Positions 6,689 through 7,866 of a stretch of DNA of 7,866 bases are shown in pieces. How positions within the stretch are numbered: position 1 is the first letter of the stretch; every line of letters begins with the position of its first letter. Location: the NCBI GenBank assembly GCA_003542325.1, contig DPKV01000210.1, forward strand, positions 245-8,110, in the 5' to 3' direction. The position numbers were made by a program, and so were the translations under genes. The notes under the pieces were generated by a model. The model saw only the letters and a program-made list of their open reading frames with translations. It searched no databases and had not been told where the DNA came from. The DNA comes from Anaerolineaceae bacterium (lineage in GTDB: Bacteria > Chloroflexota > Anaerolineae > Anaerolineales > Anaerolineaceae).

Positions 6689-7866
6689 CTAGAAAGTTGA
6701 TTGTTCAATCACATAGCATTCCAGAAGATCACCTTCGCGAAAATCATGGAATTGTTTCAAAGCGATACCGCATTCAAAACCCTCCCGGACTTCACGAACA
6801 TCTTCCTTGCCGCGTTTTAGTGAGCCGATGTCACCATCAAAGACAACCGCACTATCCCGCAAAACCCGGATATGCGCATTTCTTCGGATTTCACCATCAA
6901 TCACCCTGCATCCGGCTGCGGAACTGAATTTGGAAACGGTGAAGACTTGCAGCACATTTGCTTTGCCAATCGTCCGTTCAATCATTTCCGGCTCAAGCAT
7001 CCCTTTGATGGCTTTTTCGATGTCTTCAATCAGCCGGTAAATGATCGTGTAAAGACGAATGGAAATGCCTTCAGCTTCTGCCAGGCGTTCTGCAGCATTG
7101 TCCGCATCCACGGCAAAACCGACCACAATCGCATCAGAAGCAGTCGCCAGCATCACATCACTCTCGGTAATATTGCCGGTTTCCTGGTGCAGAATGTTAA
7201 TGCTCACTTCAGGCGTTTTTTCACCAAGCTCCTTAAGAGAGTTGACGATAGGCTCCAAAGAACCCTGAACATCTGCCTTCACGATTAAACGAAGGGATTG
7301 TTCTTCGCCGGCCTGTAGTTTTTCAAAGAGATCTTCCAGGGTCGCTTTGTGGACCACGTACTGGGTCTCCTGGTTGCTTTCAATTTCATCGACGATTGCT
7401 CGGGCCTCTTTTTCGGATTCCACTTTTCGGAACAGATCACCTGCTCGTGGAACATCATTTAAACCCATAACAACAATCGGAGTGGAAGGCCCGGCTTGCT
7501 GGATCCGGTTCCCTCGGAAATCAAACATGGCCTTGATCCGGCCATGAGCTTTACCGGCCAGGATGGCATCCCCAACGACAACGGTGCCATTTTGAATCAG
7601 TAAGGTTGACATAGAGCCGCGGGTCTTATCCAGTTCTGCTTCCACGACAGTCCCCAGAACCTGCCCGTTGGGATTCGCCTTGATTTCTTTGTTATCAGCC
7701 ACCAGCAGGATCGCTTCCATCAGGTCATCCAGCCCCTGCATCTTCTTTGCAGAAACAGGCACGATCATGGTGTCGCCATCCCACTCATCCGGCACAAGAT
7801 CAATCTCTGCCAACTGGCGCTTTGCCAATTCCGGATTCGCCGAAGGCAGGTCAATTTTGTTTAAGG
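6689..7866 (-). CDS. infB: Translation initiation factor IF2, C-terminal part (N-terminus beyond the window)
   Basis: 391 codons are visible from the window edge to the TAA at 6689-6691, and the frame is open at the edge, so this is a 5'-truncated view rather than a broken gene. IF2 is the GTPase that places fMet-tRNA on the 30S subunit and promotes subunit joining. The visible part begins in the G domain at the G4 motif NKID (visible residues 2-5), followed by the G5-type SAKK (38-41). Next come the domain II beta barrel (from about GTVVEAELDKTRGSMSTLL), IF2 domain III (VKADVQGSLEPI, then NILHQETGNITESDVMLA) and the fMet-tRNA-binding domain IV (FSSAAGCRVIDGEIRRNAHI, SLKRGKEDVREVREGFECGI, ending EGDLLECYVIEQSTF). 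A TTG at 7828 is not a start because the G4 motif lies upstream of it. It is the first gene of the visible cluster, 24 bp before rbfA. Confidence 0.97.
   Translation of the reverse strand, partial: LNKIDLPSANPELAKRQLAEIDLVPDEWDGDTMIVPVSAKKMQGLDDLMEAILLVADNKEIKANPNGQVLGTVVEAELDKTRGSMSTLLIQNGTVVVGDAILAGKAHGRIKAMFDFRGNRIQQAGPSTPIVVMGLNDVPRAGDLFRKVESEKEARAIVDEIESNQETQYVVHKATLEDLFEKLQAGEEQSLRLIVKADVQGSLEPIVNSLKELGEKTPEVSINILHQETGNITESDVMLATASDAIVVGFAVDADNAAERLAEAEGISIRLYTIIYRLIEDIEKAIKGMLEPEMIERTIGKANVLQVFTVSKFSSAAGCRVIDGEIRRNAHIRVLRDSAVVFDGDIGSLKRGKEDVREVREGFECGIALKQFHDFREGDLLECYVIEQSTF

Overview
All convincing genes in this window lie on the minus strand, so transcription runs from the right edge to the left. 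The content looks like a bacterial housekeeping operon for translation, RNA metabolism and flavin/nucleotide metabolism, followed by one membrane protein. My best guess for the source is a Chloroflexota bacterium, probably class Anaerolineae. This is an inference from the roughly 480-residue two-half ThyX, the style of the GT-C-like membrane protein and the infB-rbfA-DHH-truB-ribF order. No rRNA or other direct marker is present.

From right to left: infB (translation initiation factor IF2, C-terminal two thirds or less, cut by the window edge), rbfA (30S maturation factor), a DHH/DHHA1 phosphoesterase of the NrnA type, truB (tRNA pseudouridine-55 synthase), ribF (bifunctional riboflavin kinase/FAD synthetase) and thyX (flavin-dependent thymidylate synthase). 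Gaps are 24 bp (infB-rbfA), a 17-bp overlap (rbfA-nrnA), 44 bp (nrnA-truB), 79 bp (truB-ribF) and a 14-bp overlap (ribF-thyX). This spacing suggests one transcription unit, perhaps with an internal start before ribF. After a 130-bp gap comes a large multi-spanning membrane protein resembling GT-C glycosyltransferases, whose C-terminus runs off the left edge.

Functionally, IF2 and RbfA act on initiation and 30S assembly. NrnA recycles short RNA pieces and/or pAp, and TruB modifies tRNA. RibF makes FMN and FAD, and ThyX uses FAD to make dTMP, so the overlapping ribF-thyX pair puts a cofactor producer directly upstream of its consumer.

Two things stand out. The thyX product is an internal duplication in which each half keeps a different, largely complementary subset of the canonical ThyX active-site residues. 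The membrane protein keeps several signatures of its family but lacks the acidic residue expected in its first large loop. No rRNA, tRNA, CRISPR array, insertion sequence or convincing terminator was seen. No stretch longer than 300 bases lacks a gene: the first 1738 bases hold the membrane-protein gene, which is open to the window edge without a stop.
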